In this document: positions 8,927 to 18,276 of the stretch, one piece after another
Layout of the letters: each line of letters starts with the position of its first letter
Numbering within the stretch: position 1 is the first letter of the stretch
Assembly: GCA_030590945.1 (NCBI GenBank)
Contig: JAUVBY010000005.1
Location: 1-53,347 of the forward strand
Reading direction: 5' to 3'
DNA length: 53,347 nt
Origin: Gammaproteobacteria bacterium
GTDB taxonomy: Bacteria; Pseudomonadota; Gammaproteobacteria; Arenicellales; Poriferihabitantaceae
Notes under the pieces: generated by a model
Seen by the model: the letters and a program-made list of their open reading frames with translations, nothing else
Database searches by the model: none
Told to the model about the DNA's origin: nothing
Made by a program: the position numbers and the translations under genes

Positions 8927-10813
8927 TCAGGGTGTAACGGACTCAGTTAAGGGTTTGAAGGGTCGGCCTGCACCCTCCATGAAACGTCTGAAGAACTCGA
9001 ACATCACCAGGCGAGTGGTTTGAATGGACACCACTAGTCCTTCCAGCGCAATAACCAACACATTGCCGAGTACAAATATCATAGATTGAAGAACAGCATT
9101 ATCGGGAATCGTCGTCAGCACCATAACAGCACTGCTCAATCCACAGTGCGCCAGGGTAAACGCGCCCATACGAATAAAAGACAGCATATTAATGGCAAGC
9201 TGCACCCCATCTTCCAGTAGCTTGAATATGGCCAGCAACGCGCCGGTCGGACCCGCCTGACGAAAAGAAAAGACAACCGCAATCAACAACGCGCTCATTG
9301 CCAGCGAACCTGATAGTGCTGTATTCCAGAACAGAGCAGGCAAGGCCAAACCCAAACAGATCAACGGCAATTGCCGGGCAAGCCATGTCGCCGTGCGCCG
9401 CTCCCACCAGGCCTGTACGCCCCCCAGCACCATACTGGAAAGCAGCATGAAAGCGCCAAATAGCAGCGCTGCGCTCATAATTGTTAGCGGATAATCCAGG
9501 GGGTGTAACCACAACGGCGTGATTAAGCCCTCATAGCAGAATATCGTGCCGTGTAAAAAGCCAAAAATAACCGCAGAGATTCCAGCCGGAATTAACAACG
9601 CCAGAATCGGCAGGCGATTTTTCAAAGCATAACCCAGCAATACCAGTACCAGCCCCTGACCGACATCCCCGAACATAAAGCCAAACATAATCGGCGTGGC
9701 CAAGCCCAGCATCGGTGTGGGATCGATCTGATTCATGCGAGGCACACCAAAGCCCCTTACAAAGTACTCGAACGGCTTAAGCCAGGCGCTGTTATTTAGC
9801 AACACAGGCGGTTCACCGTGCTCCTCAGGTTCCTCCTTGCGCAATAAATACGGGCTGGCACTGTCCTGCAATGCAGTTTCCAGAACTTCCAGTTTTTGTT
9901 CTGGAACCCAGCCACAAATCTGCACGAAGCGTTGGTCACACCAGGCCTGGTTCATCACTTCTGACAGCCATAACCAGCGTTGTAACTGGCCGTTCCAGAG
10001 CACAATCTGATCTACGGCCGAGTACTGGTCTATTTCACTTTTCAGCGTATCAAGCTGCGCTTGCCAGGATTGCATGTTCCTCTGTAATAAGCGTAACGCC
10101 TGCTGTGGTGAGCCCGACAGTTCAGCCGGTATTTTTGCAAACTGGGCGCCTGTCACGCGCAGACTACGCTCAAGTGCAGCGCTGTCTTTTATGGGCATGA
10201 GCCCGACAAAAACAGTATCCGGCTCTTCAGAGGCATATTTTTTCACGGGCAGGGGGAAGCTTTGCAGCAACACTTTACTGTTTTCCTGTAGAGAAATTAA
10301 ACCGCTGGCCGTGCCAATCCCTATAAAGGGCTTATGCCTGGTGCTTTTGCTAAAAGGCTCGAGTGATAAACTGTTATCTGAAATATAATGCGAAATATGC
10401 TTCAGGCAATGGGCAAGAAATCGCCATTCAAGAAGTTGTGTATCGAGGATTTTACTTTTTTCTGTGAGCGGGTGAATATGCTCTATCCAGCTTTTAATCG
10501 ACCGTCGTATTAGTGGCAATGCCTGGTCCAGTGAAACAGACATCTGACTTCCCCCCCCCTCAAGCCTACCCGCTTCGGGTAGATAAGCCTGATAATTTCG
10601 AATATCAGCATGCAAACGAAGTAGCCCGGCTTTTTGTTGCCCGGAAACAGCGCATTCTTTGCCTTCGGGGGCGGGCTGCATTTCAAAGGTCTGTGAGGCG
10701 GCCAGCAGACCAATAACGTTCGCGATGGAACGCCTGTCCATCAAAATATCCACCCAGGCCATTCGAGCCGTGCGCCACATCAGGCCAGGCCCCTTAACAG
10801 TGACGCGGGCCAT
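8927..10813 (-). CDS. V/A-type ATPase subunit I (a-type stator)
   Basis: 628 aa; soluble N-terminal half, then TMs with PTPMLGLATPIMFGFMFGDVGQGLVLVLLGY and LSFIRMGAFTLAH. Confidence 0.9.
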   Translation of the reverse strand: MARVTVKGPGLMWRTARMAWVDILMDRRSIANVIGLLAASQTFEMQPAPEGKECAVSGQQKAGLLRLHADIRNYQAYLPEAGRLEGGGSQMSVSLDQALPLIRRSIKSWIEHIHPLTEKSKILDTQLLEWRFLAHCLKHISHYISDNSLSLEPFSKSTRHKPFIGIGTASGLISLQENSKVLLQSFPLPVKKYASEEPDTVFVGLMPIKDSAALERSLRVTGAQFAKIPAELSGSPQQALRLLQRNMQSWQAQLDTLKSEIDQYSAVDQIVLWNGQLQRWLWLSEVMNQAWCDQRFVQICGWVPEQKLEVLETALQDSASPYLLRKEEPEEHGEPPVLLNNSAWLKPFEYFVRGFGVPRMNQIDPTPMLGLATPIMFGFMFGDVGQGLVLVLLGYALKNRLPILALLIPAGISAVIFGFLHGTIFCYEGLITPLWLHPLDYPLTIMSAALLFGAFMLLSSMVLGGVQAWWERRTATWLARQLPLICLGLALPALFWNTALSGSLAMSALLIAVVFSFRQAGPTGALLAIFKLLEDGVQLAINMLSFIRMGAFTLAHCGLSSAVMVLTTIPDNAVLQSMIFVLGNVLVIALEGLVVSIQTTRLVMFEFFRRFMEGAGRPFKPLTESVTP

Positions 10814-11577
10814 TGATAGGCACGCAATAGCAGTACCGCGCGTACGCGCTCAAACTGGATGCTCTCCAGCAGACCATAAATTAATACCGTGCCGGCATGA
10901 AAAGGGTCGCCGGCAAGCAGGCATTTTAGCCGTTCAAACAAGGCTTTGCGCTGCGCCCAGACCTGATCGGGTGGCAGGGCATTCGCAAGCTGCTGGTGAT
11001 GCTCCACCAGCAATTGCGTGATGCGTGTTATTACCCGGCGTTCGTGGCCCTTTACGACCGGAGTCTGTGATTGAAACCGCGCTGCCCAACAGCTTTCTGG
11101 TGTACATTCATCATCAAGATATACGGCGTAGTCGCCCTCCCGGAGAGCCGCAAAACGCTGCGCCGTACTTTGCAAAAGCACGGGCAGAAAAGGTGAACCC
11201 GGCAGCAGCATCCTCTTGTCCGCGTTGACAGACAATAATAATCGAATCTGTAGCACATGAGGCAATTGTGATAACCATTTGCCGGTGTCTTTCCAGCGAT
11301 CGGGCAGATGTTGTTTTATAAATAAGCTTACCTCCAGCAAGCTGATCAGACAACGCCTTTCGATTTCTTCGGGTGCCGGACTACGAGGGAACCCTTTTAC
11401 CCAGTGCAACAAACCCGAGGTCGCCATGGTTTCAATCGTGGTTTCAAGATCACCGGCATTGATGATTTTCTGCCAGCCGACATCATCCGGCATGCTGCCG
11501 AGTCGCCCCCGAATTCGGGCATGGGGAAAAGCATATTCACTGACAGCTCGATCAGACACCGGGCTTTTCCTCCCCAA
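10780..11577 (-). CDS. Putative V/A-type ATPase subunit C-like (divergent)
   Basis: Located between the G/H-like and I subunits; N-terminal YAFPHARIRGRLGSM resembles 'YayarvRa..s.L' of subunit C. Assignment mostly by context. Confidence 0.55.
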   Translation of the reverse strand: MGRKSPVSDRAVSEYAFPHARIRGRLGSMPDDVGWQKIINAGDLETTIETMATSGLLHWVKGFPRSPAPEEIERRCLISLLEVSLFIKQHLPDRWKDTGKWLSQLPHVLQIRLLLSVNADKRMLLPGSPFLPVLLQSTAQRFAALREGDYAVYLDDECTPESCWAARFQSQTPVVKGHERRVITRITQLLVEHHQQLANALPPDQVWAQRKALFERLKCLLAGDPFHAGTVLIYGLLESIQFERVRAVLLLRAYQWPASLLRGLA

Positions 11578-11890
11578 AAGCTGGGGGCGACAACGATAAA
11601 AATACGGCTTGTATGATTTGGTTCCGGTCAGTCTCAGATAAACAGGTAAACTGATTCAGATTCATTTCTGCCTCATCAACCATAGCATCAATTTTTTCGG
11701 CCAGATCTCGCTCGCATAGCGCCTCATAAAGCTTTGCCACTTTACCGGTGCGTATTTCATTGCGATTAACGATTTGCCGCGCCTGCTGCTGTGCCTGACG
11801 GACACGAGTCTGAGCAGCCTGCTCCTCGTGATCAATCTGCCGCTGGGCTTTTGCCTCGGCATCCAGAACAGTCTGAATCGGATTTGTCAT
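11552..11890 (-). CDS. Putative V/A-type ATPase peripheral stalk subunit G/H-like
   Basis: Coiled-coil VLDAEAKAQRQIDHEEQAAQTRVRQAQQQARQIVNRNE; first gene of the operon. Confidence 0.7.
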   Translation of the reverse strand: MTNPIQTVLDAEAKAQRQIDHEEQAAQTRVRQAQQQARQIVNRNEIRTGKVAKLYEALCERDLAEKIDAMVDEAEMNLNQFTCLSETDRNQIIQAVFLSLSPPAFGEEKPGV

Positions 11891-12110
11891 CTGTGTACCC
11901 TATGCTATGGTTTCCACCAACCTGCACTCTCTATTATTATATTCATATGAGCTTACACTATTATGACATGCGTCAAATCTGGATATCTTCAGGTTAACTT
12001 CGGTGGGCCAATCAAAACATGACCGCCCGCCTCGGGCAACTGCTGCTACCCAATTTCCAAAAGCAGCTGCTCTAAGGTTTCAATATTGATCAGAAACGAC
12101 TTGAGCAGCG

Positions 12111-13427
12111 TTAGAGGGCAACGCCCATCACATAGGATGGGAGCCAGGTAACGATCTCAGGGAATATGCACAGGATAATGATGGCAACAACCATGCACAA
12201 CATAAAGGGGAACGCCCCTTTGAGGATAGTTGGCAAGGATATCTCCGGGGCGATACCATTAATTACATAGAGATTCAGACCAACCGGCGGGGTGATCAGT
12301 CCGATTTCCATATTAATGGTGAAAATCACCGCAAACCAGTAAGGGTCAAAGCCAAGTTGCGTAATGATTGGCAGTAGGATAGGTGCTGTCATCAAAATCA
12401 CTGCCACCGGTGGAAGAAAAAAACCGGCGACCAGCAGAAACACGTTGATCATTGCCATAATAACCCAGCGATTGGCATCGAGAGAGGCAATTTGCTCAGC
12501 CACGGACTGGGTGACGTACAGAGAGGAAAGCGTGTAACTGAAGAGTGCGGAAGCGGCGATAATCATCAGGATCATCACGCTTTCTTTCATGGAGTCAGAG
12601 ATAATAGCCCATATTCTGGCAGGCTGATAAACCTTGTAAATTACAGCGACCAGAATAAGCACGAACAGAGCCCCAACTCCGGCAGCTTCGGAAGGCGTTG
12701 CTACTCCACCATAAAGAACAAACAAGACCCCGGCTATAATGATCAAAAAGGGTATGACACGAGGTAACACCTCTAGTTTTTGTCTTAAGGTATAACCGGT
12801 ATTTGTCGCGCTGAAATCAAAACCATTGCGCTTGGCTGTATAAAGCGACCATGCCATGAAAAGGATTGTGAGTAACAAGCCTGGCATTAAACCGGCCAGG
12901 AACAGACGACCAATAGAGGTTTCTGTGGCAATTCCGTAAACTATCATGGTGATCGAGGGTGGGATCAGGATACCAAGTGTACCGCCTGCTGCTATGGCTC
13001 CGGTTGCCAAACCATCGGGGTAACCTCGTTTTCGCATTTCGGGAATGCCCATCTTGCCTATCGCGGCGCATGTGGCCGGGGATGAGCCACTTAGGGCGGC
13101 AAAAATAGAGCACGCCCCGATATTGGAGATAATTAAACCACCGGGTACCCGGTGCAACCACCGATCAAGGGCCTCATAGAGATCTCTGCCCGCAGGGCTG
13201 GAGGCGATAGCAGCCCCCATAACAATAAACATTGGAATGGAGACTAGAGAAAATTCTGAAATACCTGAGAAGAACGTCTCGGCGAGAATATCAAGAGAAT
13301 CAAAACCTTCGAAAATGACAAGAAATCCGATGGCCGTCAGGCCAAGACCAAAAGCAACGGGAATACCGGTTGCCAGAATGACAATCGTTGTTATGCCAAT
13401 GAGAATACCAATTTCTAAAGGGGACAT
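12111..13427 (-). CDS. TRAP transporter large permease (DctM)
   Basis: 438 aa hydrophobic; GIPVAFGLGLTAIG, GAIAAGGTLGILIPPSITMIVYGIATETSIGRLFLAG, INMEIGLITPPVGLNLYVI. Confidence 0.93.
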   Translation of the reverse strand: MSPLEIGILIGITTIVILATGIPVAFGLGLTAIGFLVIFEGFDSLDILAETFFSGISEFSLVSIPMFIVMGAAIASSPAGRDLYEALDRWLHRVPGGLIISNIGACSIFAALSGSSPATCAAIGKMGIPEMRKRGYPDGLATGAIAAGGTLGILIPPSITMIVYGIATETSIGRLFLAGLMPGLLLTILFMAWSLYTAKRNGFDFSATNTGYTLRQKLEVLPRVIPFLIIIAGVLFVLYGGVATPSEAAGVGALFVLILVAVIYKVYQPARIWAIISDSMKESVMILMIIAASALFSYTLSSLYVTQSVAEQIASLDANRWVIMAMINVFLLVAGFFLPPVAVILMTAPILLPIITQLGFDPYWFAVIFTINMEIGLITPPVGLNLYVINGIAPEISLPTILKGAFPFMLCMVVAIIILCIFPEIVTWLPSYVMGVAL

Positions 13428-13430
13428 GAT

Positions 13431-13964
13431 TTAATCCTCCTCGCCATGCATTGCACTATGGTATTCAACAGGAAATGGCATTTGGTGCCCTGTTGTCAGG
13501 GCAATAATATCAGCCAGGTATTGTAAGCAGAGTAATCCTATTCCAAAGGGAACTGAGATATAGGGGATCCAGAGGGGCAGGGACCAGATCGTATCCGTCC
13601 GCCAGCCCTCTGTAAGAGCCTCATAAAACAGCTCGAAACCCTTCCAGGCTAGCACAGCACAAAACAAAAGTCCTAAAATACTGGCAATATAGGATAGAAC
13701 TAATTTTCCACGATCACCGAGATAATGAGGCAACAGGTCAACCCTAACATGACCTTTAACCAGCAAGACGTAAGGGCTTCCTATGAAAGTGGAGGCGACG
13801 AGAGAATAAATAACGAATTCGGTTTGCCAGATCGTTGAAGCACCTAGAAAATAACGCATGACGACCATTTGGCAGACGACAAGTATTGCTGAACCGATAA
13901 GTAAAGCCGCTATAACCCCGCAAGCCTTTGAAATATGGTAAATTAAATGGATAAAACTTCTAAT
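13431..13964 (-). CDS. TRAP transporter small permease (DctQ); apparent ATT start or upstream frame problem
   Basis: First in-frame ATG (13868) would delete TM1. The open frame continues upstream as IRSFIHLIYHISKACGVIAALLIGSAILVVCQMVVMRYFLGASTIWQTEF, with ATT at 13964 and a TAG at 13977-13979. Confidence 0.75.
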   Translation of the reverse strand: MRSFIHLIYHISKACGVIAALLIGSAILVVCQMVVMRYFLGASTIWQTEFVIYSLVASTFIGSPYVLLVKGHVRVDLLPHYLGDRGKLVLSYIASILGLLFCAVLAWKGFELFYEALTEGWRTDTIWSLPLWIPYISVPFGIGLLCLQYLADIIALTTGHQMPFPVEYHSAMHGEED

Positions 13965-13993
13965 GACAGGGTTTCCCTAATTCACAGGTGAAG

Positions 13994-14033
13994 AAAACCC
14001 GGAAAACATAACGAACGGATGTTTCCCGGGTTT
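13994..14033 (-). terminator. Stem-loop between dctP and dctQ (attenuator/mRNA stabiliser)
   Basis: Inverted repeat AAAACCCGGAAAACAT-aacgaacgg-ATGTTTCCCGGGTTT just downstream of the DctP stop; no clear U-tract. Confidence 0.6.
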
Positions 14034-14041
14034 GATGTTCT

Positions 14042-15058
14042 TTAGTCGACTGAAAGAGCCTTGGCGATCAGTTCTTTGCCGCCGGGTACTTTTTCAGAGA
14101 AAATTTTGTATGAGGTTTCTTTGGCAATTGCTTTCCAGGCAGCAGCCTGTTCGCCGGTCATAGTGACGACTTCAACGCCAGCTTTTTTGTAGACATCGAC
14201 CATCTTGGTATCAAGGCCTGCAGCTTTTTCTGACATATATTCTTCTGCTACTTTGCCTGCTGCCATTAAAGCATCCTGTTGAGCGCTATTAAGCTTGTCC
14301 CAGCTTTTTTTGGACATCAGGATCGGCTCATACATGAACCACAGGGCATAATCGCCAGGAGCTGTCAGGCACTTGACCTGTTCGTAAATACGGTAGGAAA
14401 CAAAGCTGCCTGAGCTGGTGTTGGCTGCGTCAAGAACGCCAGTTTGCATTGCCTGATAAATGGCCGAGCTGGACATGGATGAAATTGATGCGCCTGCACC
14501 GACCAACATTTGCTCAAACGCAGGGCCTGCAGCACGTGTAACCTGACCCTTCATAGTCTCAGGGCCAAGGATGCAGTTTTTCTTTGAGGCAAATCCGCCA
14601 GCGAGCCATGCATCAGAAAGTACAATGACGCCAGCATCATTGATGATTTTTTTGATGTCATCCATGAACGGTGAATTATTTAAACGCAGGGCATGTTCAT
14701 GGTTTTTGACCAGACCCGGCATTAACGTTGCGCTAAACTGGGGGTGACGGCCACTGGCATAATCAAGCGGAAAAGCCGAAATATCGAGCTGGCCCTTGAC
14801 CATAGCACCCCATTGCTCTTTTGGCTTAAATAATGACTTGCCGGGATAGACCTTAATATCCAGCCCAACATTGGCCTTCGCAACTTCCCTGGCAATGATC
14901 TGCACCATCTCGTCACGTGCATCACCTTTCCCGCCCGGCCATTGATGTGATGCCTTAAGTGTTTCTGCTGAAACGAAAGTACTGAGTGAGGCGGCAACGG
15001 CAAATGCAGTAACGCCCATAATAGTTTTGATATAGGTTTTCAAGATGTCTCTCCTCAT
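14042..15058 (-). CDS. TRAP transporter substrate-binding protein (DctP)
   Basis: Signal peptide AFAVAASLSTFVSA; ETLKASHQWPGG..., KGQVTRAAGPAFEQMLVGAGAS...SSAIYQAMQTGVLDAANTSSGSF. Confidence 0.93.
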   Translation of the reverse strand: MRRDILKTYIKTIMGVTAFAVAASLSTFVSAETLKASHQWPGGKGDARDEMVQIIAREVAKANVGLDIKVYPGKSLFKPKEQWGAMVKGQLDISAFPLDYASGRHPQFSATLMPGLVKNHEHALRLNNSPFMDDIKKIINDAGVIVLSDAWLAGGFASKKNCILGPETMKGQVTRAAGPAFEQMLVGAGASISSMSSSAIYQAMQTGVLDAANTSSGSFVSYRIYEQVKCLTAPGDYALWFMYEPILMSKKSWDKLNSAQQDALMAAGKVAEEYMSEKAAGLDTKMVDVYKKAGVEVVTMTGEQAAAWKAIAKETSYKIFSEKVPGGKELIAKALSVD

Positions 15059-15171
15059 TAGATGGTTGCCTGTTCGTTAAGGCCTATTTGATTATTAATA
15101 AAGCAATATGATACTTGTTCATGTGGCCATATTTAGGCTAATCTATCGGAGGAGCGTACACAAGTCAATTT

Positions 15172-15187
15172 AAACTGTATACAGTTT
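15172..15187. promoter_or_regulatory. Candidate GntR-family operator
   Basis: Perfect 16-bp palindrome AAACTGTATACAGTTT in the TRAP/gntR divergent intergenic region, ~30 bp upstream of the regulator ATG. Confidence 0.65.
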
Positions 15188-15216
15188 TGAAGAGTTGAAA
15201 ATAGCGGAGATATTTA

Positions 15217-15888
15217 ATGACATCGTTAAAACGCTCAACAGAGCTCAAAAATACTTTGGAGCAGGAAATTGTAACGGGGGTTATGTTGCCAGGAGCAAAA
15301 CTTGATGAAGTGTCTCTGGCGCAGCGGTTTGGTGTGTCGCGCACGCCTGTTCGCGAAGCATTAATGTATTTATCATCGATAGGCCTGGTTGAAATCAGGC
15401 CTCGTCGAAGTGCAATCATAGCGACGATTGGAATACGGGAGCTCATTGATATGTTTGAAGTTATGGGTGAACTGGAGGCTTTTTGCGGTCGTCTCTCAGC
15501 CCGCAGGTTAAGCAATGAGCAGCGACAAAAACTTAAATCTATTCATGGAAGTTCCCTCTCGTATGTCAATTCGGGGGACCATGAAAAATATTATGCTGTT
15601 AACGTGGATTTTCATGAAATGATATACCAGGGTAGTCAAAATTTATTTTTAGCTGGCCAGACAAGGGTACTTAGAAATCGTTTATCACCTTATCGTCGTT
15701 TGCAGCTTCGTACCCATGATCGACTTTCTGCGTCATTTGAAGAACATAGCCAAATCCTTGATGCGATTTTAGAAGGTAATGCCGATCTGGCGGCATCGCT
15801 TTTACAATCGCATGTCACGATACAAGAGGGTACATTTAATGATTTTGTTGCCAGTTTGCCGGCTGATCTGATACGGGAACGTTCGTAA
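15217..15888 (+). CDS. GntR family (FCD-type) transcriptional regulator
   Basis: wHTH VTGVMLPGAKLDEVSLAQRFGVSRTPVREALMYLSSIGLVEIRPRRSAIIA, then helical FCD domain. Confidence 0.94.
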   Translation: MTSLKRSTELKNTLEQEIVTGVMLPGAKLDEVSLAQRFGVSRTPVREALMYLSSIGLVEIRPRRSAIIATIGIRELIDMFEVMGELEAFCGRLSARRLSNEQRQKLKSIHGSSLSYVNSGDHEKYYAVNVDFHEMIYQGSQNLFLAGQTRVLRNRLSPYRRLQLRTHDRLSASFEEHSQILDAILEGNADLAASLLQSHVTIQEGTFNDFVASLPADLIRERS

Positions 15889-15956
15889 ATCTCTGGTCTG
15901 ATTTCCAAAACGAATAAGGCCACCTATTTTGATAAAAGGAAAATGCAGCTTAAGTT

Positions 15957-17441
15957 ATGAATGAAAACCTCTATGAGTTAATCCGCAGTCGCTTTCCTGA
16001 AGATGGTTCAAAGCCTTTTTTGCAAGTAACGATTGGAGAAAACCTTCTCTACGGAGAGTTGGAAAATGAAACATCCCGTATTGCCGGGTTTTTAAGGAGT
16101 TTAAATGTAAGAAAAGGCGAACGGGTTGCAGTACAAATTGATAAGTCAACAAATGCCGTTGTTCTCTATTTGGCATGCCTTCGCGTCGGAGCCATTTATT
16201 TGCCGCTTAATACGGCGTACACAGCGAATGAAGTTTCCTATTTCCTTGAAAATACTGAGCCTCAGCTCGTAGTGTGTCGGCCAGAGACAGTTGTTCAGAT
16301 TGAACCTGTCGCAAAAAAAGCCGGGGTTGCTCATATCCTGACGATGTCGGCTGAGGGCCATGGAAGCTTTACAGATCAGGCAAGCGGGGCTCAAGCAGAT
16401 AGCTATGTCGAGCAGATGCAAGCCGATGATCTTGCAGCAATTTTATATACGTCCGGAACCACAGGCCGCTCAAAAGGCGCGATGCTCACACACAAAAATC
16501 TGTCCTCAAATGCTTTGTCTCTTCACAGGATTTGGGGCTGGCAGGAGGGTGATGTTTTGTTGCACGCCCTGCCTATTTTCCATGTCCACGGTTTGTTTGT
16601 CGCTCTGCATTGTGCGTTGCTGAATGGTTCAATGGTACTTTTTCAACGGGGTTTCAAGCCGGAAATGATCCTGAAATTGCTTCCCCAGGCCACAGTCATG
16701 ATGGGCGTGCCCACATTCTATACCCGGTTACTTGATACGGCCGGATTTAGCAGAGAAGTTTGTTCAAATATTCGCCTGTTCATATCAGGCTCAGCCCCCT
16801 TGCTTGTCGATACATTCAATAGTTTTGAGACAAGAACCGGGCACCGTATCCTGGAACGTTATGGCATGTCAGAAGCTGGAATGATCACCTCAAATCCTCT
16901 GGACGGGGACCGGGCGCCGGGAACGGTCGGTTATCCTCTGCCCGATGTTCAGGTGAGAACGTCCGAGCAAGGGGTTCTTGAAATTACTGGCCCTAATGTC
17001 TTTAAAGGATATTGGCGGATGCCGGAGAAAACGGCTGAGGAATTCTCGCCCGATGGCTGGTTTATAACGGGTGACTTGTGTGAAATTACAGATGAGGGGC
17101 GGGTATCAATCGTTGGTCGATCAAAGGATCTCATAATCAGTGGCGGTTATAATATTTATCCCAGGGAAATTGAAAATGAAATTGATTTGCTTGATGGGGT
17201 TGTTGAATCTGCGGTGATCGGTGTTTACCACCCTGATTTTGGCGAGACCGTTGTCGCTGTTGTCGTTACAACCGACATCGCCTCAACCAGCGAGGCAAAG
17301 GTAATTGCCGGGCTCGATGGTAAACTTGCGCGGTTTAAACTTCCCCGGAGAGTATTCCTGGTCGATGAGCTTCCCCGAAATGCTATGGGGAAAGTTGGAA
17401 AAGCGATCCTTCGCGAACAACATGATGGTCTTTTCAGGTAA
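15957..17441 (+). CDS. matB: Malonyl-CoA synthetase-like acyl-CoA ligase
   Basis: ANL enzyme LYTSGTTGRSKGAMLTHKNLSSNALSLHRIWGW...LPIFHVHGLFVALHCALLNGSMVLFQRGFKPEMIL...ERYGMSEAGMITSNPLDG..APGTVGYPLP, typical of MatB; adjacent to TRAP/GntR. Confidence 0.85.
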   Translation: MNENLYELIRSRFPEDGSKPFLQVTIGENLLYGELENETSRIAGFLRSLNVRKGERVAVQIDKSTNAVVLYLACLRVGAIYLPLNTAYTANEVSYFLENTEPQLVVCRPETVVQIEPVAKKAGVAHILTMSAEGHGSFTDQASGAQADSYVEQMQADDLAAILYTSGTTGRSKGAMLTHKNLSSNALSLHRIWGWQEGDVLLHALPIFHVHGLFVALHCALLNGSMVLFQRGFKPEMILKLLPQATVMMGVPTFYTRLLDTAGFSREVCSNIRLFISGSAPLLVDTFNSFETRTGHRILERYGMSEAGMITSNPLDGDRAPGTVGYPLPDVQVRTSEQGVLEITGPNVFKGYWRMPEKTAEEFSPDGWFITGDLCEITDEGRVSIVGRSKDLIISGGYNIYPREIENEIDLLDGVVESAVIGVYHPDFGETVVAVVVTTDIASTSEAKVIAGLDGKLARFKLPRRVFLVDELPRNAMGKVGKAILREQHDGLFR

Positions 17442-17484
17442 TTCTTATGCCTGCAGGAGCATGCTATTTCGAAGTCAAATCGTG

Positions 17485-17562
17485 TCATACCGGAGGAGGG
17501 GGCATTGTCAGAAGAAACGGCTTGTCACATTGATGGTGTTGAAGTAGCTTGTCGGGAGGAAT
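17485..17562. repeat. IS-remnant repeat copy (related to 18478-18540)
   Basis: 'ggaggagggggcattgtcagaagaaac...ggtgttgaagtagc' versus 'ggtcgggcggcattgtcaggagaaac...ggtgttgaagtagc', same orientation on both sides of the P460 gene. Confidence 0.65.
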
Positions 17563-17638
17563 AAAATTTCACCATTTTGCTATTTCAAGTCTCATCCAAC
17601 TGAAGACCGTACTCGCCATATGGCAACGGATACGCGAC

Positions 17639-18214
17639 TTAATAGTTTGGCTGTGATACATCGCAACGCGGATCATTCTTTTGAGCCCAGCGAATCAGAA
17701 ATCCCGGGACCGGCAAAGGGTCACAACCGTGGTTGTCTTCACAAATAAAATCCCATTGCGGTTCCGCTTTCTTGTGGCACTCATAACAATTACCGCCAAA
17801 TTTATTTTTTACCTCGGTGGTGCCACGCACTTTAATTTTCGACCCTTTTTTAGACACCTTAAGCTCAAAGAATTCCCAATCATTGGTCTGTTCGCTCCAT
17901 CCTTTATGATGTTTGATCATTGCTTCAGTCGGGACCAACTGAACGATGGAACCGGGTGGATAAAATCCCCCTTCTGCTTGCATCGCTACGGCAACCGTAT
18001 CGTCAATTTCACCTAACAGGTTTCCAACAAAGAATCCGCGTACCGAGAGCATATTCTCCAAACATATAAAACTATCCGCCGTGACAGGAATCGCTTTACT
18101 ATGATCGATGACAGGCTGCACGGAAGGTTGTAACGCTTGACCCGCGTTGGCCGCATAACTACTGACTAAGAGTAAGCACGGACAAAATACGGAAATAATA
18201 TTTTTTATAAACAC
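17639..18214 (-). CDS. Cytochrome P460-family protein (c-type heme)
   Basis: Signal peptide; FVGNLLGEIDDTVAVAMQAEGG..PGSIVQLVPTEAMIKHHKGW...DWEFFELKVSKKGSKIKVRG..EVKNKFGGNCYECHKKAEPQWDFICEDNHGCDPLP with CxxCH. Confidence 0.82.
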   Translation of the reverse strand: MFIKNIISVFCPCLLLVSSYAANAGQALQPSVQPVIDHSKAIPVTADSFICLENMLSVRGFFVGNLLGEIDDTVAVAMQAEGGFYPPGSIVQLVPTEAMIKHHKGWSEQTNDWEFFELKVSKKGSKIKVRGTTEVKNKFGGNCYECHKKAEPQWDFICEDNHGCDPLPVPGFLIRWAQKNDPRCDVSQPNY

Positions 18215-18276
18215 TAGATTAATAGCTGGTTATTGTTCAAATCGATTACGCAACAATTGGTATGGAAATTCGTTTC

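Noticed and set aside
4173-11616. Plus-strand ORFs inside the ATPase operon
   Set aside because: Antisense to confidently assigned ATPase subunits and without recognisable motifs.
12001-12110. Possible transposase C-terminal remnant between the ATPase and TRAP operons
   Set aside because: A short frame (LLKSFLINIETLEQLLLEIG*) is too little to assign; no inverted repeats seen.
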